Shown here: positions 35,636 through 37,278 of the stretch, piece after piece
Layout of the letters: the number at the start of each line of letters is the position of its first letter
Position numbering within the stretch: the stretch's first letter is position 1
Assembly: GCA_029264775.1 (NCBI GenBank)
Contig: JARHYT010000097.1
Coordinates: 1-37,278, forward strand
Direction: 5' to 3'
Length of the DNA: 37,278 bases
Origin: Helicobacter sp.
Lineage (GTDB): Bacteria; Campylobacterota; Campylobacteria; Campylobacterales; Helicobacteraceae
Translations under genes and position numbers: made by a program
The notes under the pieces: generated by a model
Database searches by the model: none
The model's input: the letters and a program-made list of their open reading frames with translations, nothing else
What the model was told of the DNA's origin: nothing

Positions 35636-35682
35636 ATGGTGATTTATTATAGCCATTTTACCTGTAGCCTTGTATTAATTTT

Positions 35683-35759
35683 GTGCTCGTAGCTCAGCTG
35701 AATAGAGCAACAGGTTGCGGTCCTGTAGGTCGGGGGTTTGAATCCCTCCGAGCACGCCA
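35683..35759 (+). tRNA. tRNA-Arg, anticodon GCG
   Basis: This is a complete 77-nt cloverleaf with encoded CCA. The acceptor stem GTGCTCG pairs fully with CGAGCAC, then the discriminator G and CCA. The D stem is GCTC/GAGC. The anticodon stem ACAGG/CCTGT holds the loop TTGCGGT, so bases 35717-35719 give anticodon GCG, reading CGC and by wobble CGU. The T arm is GGGGG/CCCTC with loop TTTGAAT. The D loop contains the A expected of arginine tRNAs. Most bacteria use ACG (inosine) for this box, so GCG is notable. Confidence 0.93.
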
Positions 35760-35907
35760 TAGTAATTTTTGTATCGTTTCCATAGTATCAAAATGATCCA
35801 AAGAAAACATGAAATATAATTTCCTACACAACTTAATACTACACCAAATGATTAGTCGATGTATGATAAGTAATGATTGCAATTTATTATTTTATTTCAA
35901 ACTTTTT

Positions 35908-35944
35908 ACATTTAAGCCACATTTAAAGAAAATACTTGTAAAAT
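35908..35944 (+). promoter_or_regulatory. Phased-repeat promoter of the chemoreceptor gene
   Basis: ACATTTAAGCC and ACATTTAAAGA are adjacent 11-mers (35908-35929). TAAAAT follows at 35939-35944, preceded by TTG like an extended -10, about 40 nt before the GTG start. It matches the phasing of the two other promoters described here. Confidence 0.5.
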
Positions 35945-35984
35945 AGCAGGTTTTGTTATAGTTCCGTCCTATGGAGGTTTAATC

Positions 35985-37278
35985 GTGTTTCGTTCGCTGA
36001 GTGGCAAATTAACTTTAAGCACAATAGGTATTTTTATATTCATTATAGTCATCATTAGTGTTTTTAATTTTAGAAAGACTTCAGAGGATGTCGAAAATCT
36101 CTATATGGGCATACAAAAACAGGCACTAACCTCTTCTGCACGCAGCATATCTATCACGATGAGTGAAGCTGACAACCATTTAAAAGTGTTGGCAAGGGAT
36201 ATAGCAAGAATTGATACGAATAACATAGCTACTCAAAGAACAATTCTAAACAACACTAGCTCATTGCTTAAATACCCCTTAATGTTTATAGTTTATGAAA
36301 ATAGTGGTAAAGTCTTAATGCAAGATTACAACCCAAATGGTGATGCGAAGCTATCAGATGAATGGGACGATGTAGGTTCAGTTGATCTAAGAAAACGCCC
36401 TTGGTATGTTGATACAAAAACAAAAGGAGCAGGCATTATCACCCCGGTGTATGTAAGCGAGGTTGGTAAATATAAGGGAGAATCTTTTGCAACAGCTACA
36501 GAAACAATAATTAAGAATGGCAATCTTGTAGGAGTTCTTGGTTTTGATATTAGAGTTGATGAGTTTCAACGAAGATTTGAATCTTTTAAAAATAAAGAAT
36601 TACCATCTTTAAGTATATTTATAACAGATTCTAGTGGTAAGATATTCTCTCACGAAGATATGGAATTAATAAGGAGTGGTGCAGCATCTCCAGTAGAAAA
36701 GGCACTATCAGAGAAACTCTTAAGCAATAAAGAAGGAAAAATTGAATATAGTATGCCAAACAATAAAGGTGGTGCGGTAGAAAAAATTGGTTTTTATAAA
36801 CAATTACCATTTGGTTGGACAATAGTAGCAACAGCAAATAAAGGAGATTATACACGCACTATAAATTCAAACCTAACTCAAACCATTATACTAGCATGCA
36901 TAATGATAGTGATAGCGGCTGTGGTAGTATATTTTTCAATAAGATATTTTACAAACCCAATTGAAAATATAAAATCATTGCTACTCAACTTCTTCAAATT
37001 CCTTAACCATGAAACAAAACAAGCTCCAAAGCCAATAGCTATTAAATCAAAAGATGAATTTGGCATAATGGCAAAAGCTATTAATGATAATATAGAAAAA
37101 ACAAGAATAGGACTAGAGCAAGATTCTAAAGCAGTAGAACAATCAGTGCAAACTGCAAAAACAATAGAATCAGGTGATTTCACGGCAAGGATTACAGAAA
37201 TACCACATAACCCACAATTAAATGAATTAAAAGAAGTATTAAATCATATGTTAGATGATTTACAAAAAAAGATAGGTA
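35985..37278 (+). CDS. Methyl-accepting chemotaxis protein with dCache sensor (cut by window end)
   Basis: This is the N-terminal ~431 residues of a transmembrane chemoreceptor. The start is GTG 35985-35987 with GGAGG 7 nt upstream. The first membrane helix is at about residues 12-28 (STIGIFIFIIVIISVF). A periplasmic ligand domain of ~270 residues of dCache type includes the RxPWY motif (R138, P139, W140, Y141) and VLGFDIRVDEF. The second membrane helix is at about 300-322 (ILACIMIVIAAVVVYFS), followed by a HAMP-like linker and a second HAMP-like segment (GDFTARITEI). The methyl-accepting and CheA-contact regions lie outside. By position beside rpsI it may match H. pylori TlpC, a dCache receptor; this is synteny from memory. 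Confidence 0.9.
   Translation, partial: MFRSLSGKLTLSTIGIFIFIIVIISVFNFRKTSEDVENLYMGIQKQALTSSARSISITMSEADNHLKVLARDIARIDTNNIATQRTILNNTSSLLKYPLMFIVYENSGKVLMQDYNPNGDAKLSDEWDDVGSVDLRKRPWYVDTKTKGAGIITPVYVSEVGKYKGESFATATETIIKNGNLVGVLGFDIRVDEFQRRFESFKNKELPSLSIFITDSSGKIFSHEDMELIRSGAASPVEKALSEKLLSNKEGKIEYSMPNNKGGAVEKIGFYKQLPFGWTIVATANKGDYTRTINSNLTQTIILACIMIVIAAVVVYFSIRYFTNPIENIKSLLLNFFKFLNHETKQAPKPIAIKSKDEFGIMAKAINDNIEKTRIGLEQDSKAVEQSVQTAKTIESGDFTARITEIPHNPQLNELKEVLNHMLDDLQKKIG

Noticed and set aside
35694-35882. Minus-strand open frame over the tRNA region
   Set aside because: It reads through the antisense of tRNA-Arg; translations of this kind are well-known artefacts.

Overview
The window comes from an AT-rich genome of the Campylobacterota, most likely a Helicobacter or close relative. 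Four things point there. The NADH-quinone oxidoreductase (nuo) cluster has no ordinary nuoE or nuoF. An aspartate/glutamate-type ABC cluster has the gene order and protein sequence of the Campylobacter PEB1 system. A Maf-type flagellin glycosylation protein is present. Local gene order (infB-ylxR-thrB, and rplM-rpsI next to a dCache chemoreceptor) matches what I remember of Helicobacter. Several promoters carry 11-bp phased T-rich repeats instead of a -35 box, which is also typical of the group.

Layout. Bases 1-2927 (minus strand) hold the 5' part of infB, then ylxR, thrB and a small membrane protein. Bases 2959-6284 (minus) hold a family 2 glycosyltransferase followed by a maf-like gene. Bases 6415-7316 (plus) hold two small exported proteins, and bases 7459-9444 (minus) a NYN-domain protein, a YigZ/IMPACT protein and a flavin-reductase-like protein. 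Bases 9477-27788 (minus) are one uninterrupted 15-gene complex I operon. Bases 28204-30776 (minus) hold feoB and rnhB. On the plus strand from 31126 come a small outer-membrane protein, a four-gene amino-acid ABC transporter, rplM-rpsI, a tRNA-Arg with anticodon GCG, and a chemoreceptor cut by the window end.

The most interesting system is the electron-input end of complex I. The order is nuoA-B-C-D, then a 75-residue cysteine-free protein in the nuoE position. Next is an 809-residue fusion of a NuoF C-terminal remnant, a charged helical linker and a complete GltD-like FAD/NAD(P)H oxidoreductase. Two tandem nuoG paralogues follow, then nuoH-N. The classical NADH/FMN module is absent. Electrons could enter from flavodoxin, as reported for relatives, or from NAD(P)H through the GltD-like part; the latter is inference. 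The two nuoG genes share a 59-bp tract with one mismatch, which suggests gene conversion.

Across the window the near-palindrome AGAWTCT occurs about 50 times by hand count, against about 9 expected from base composition. I saw no insertion sequence, phage gene or CRISPR array. Apart from the nuo input genes this is mostly housekeeping chromosome.
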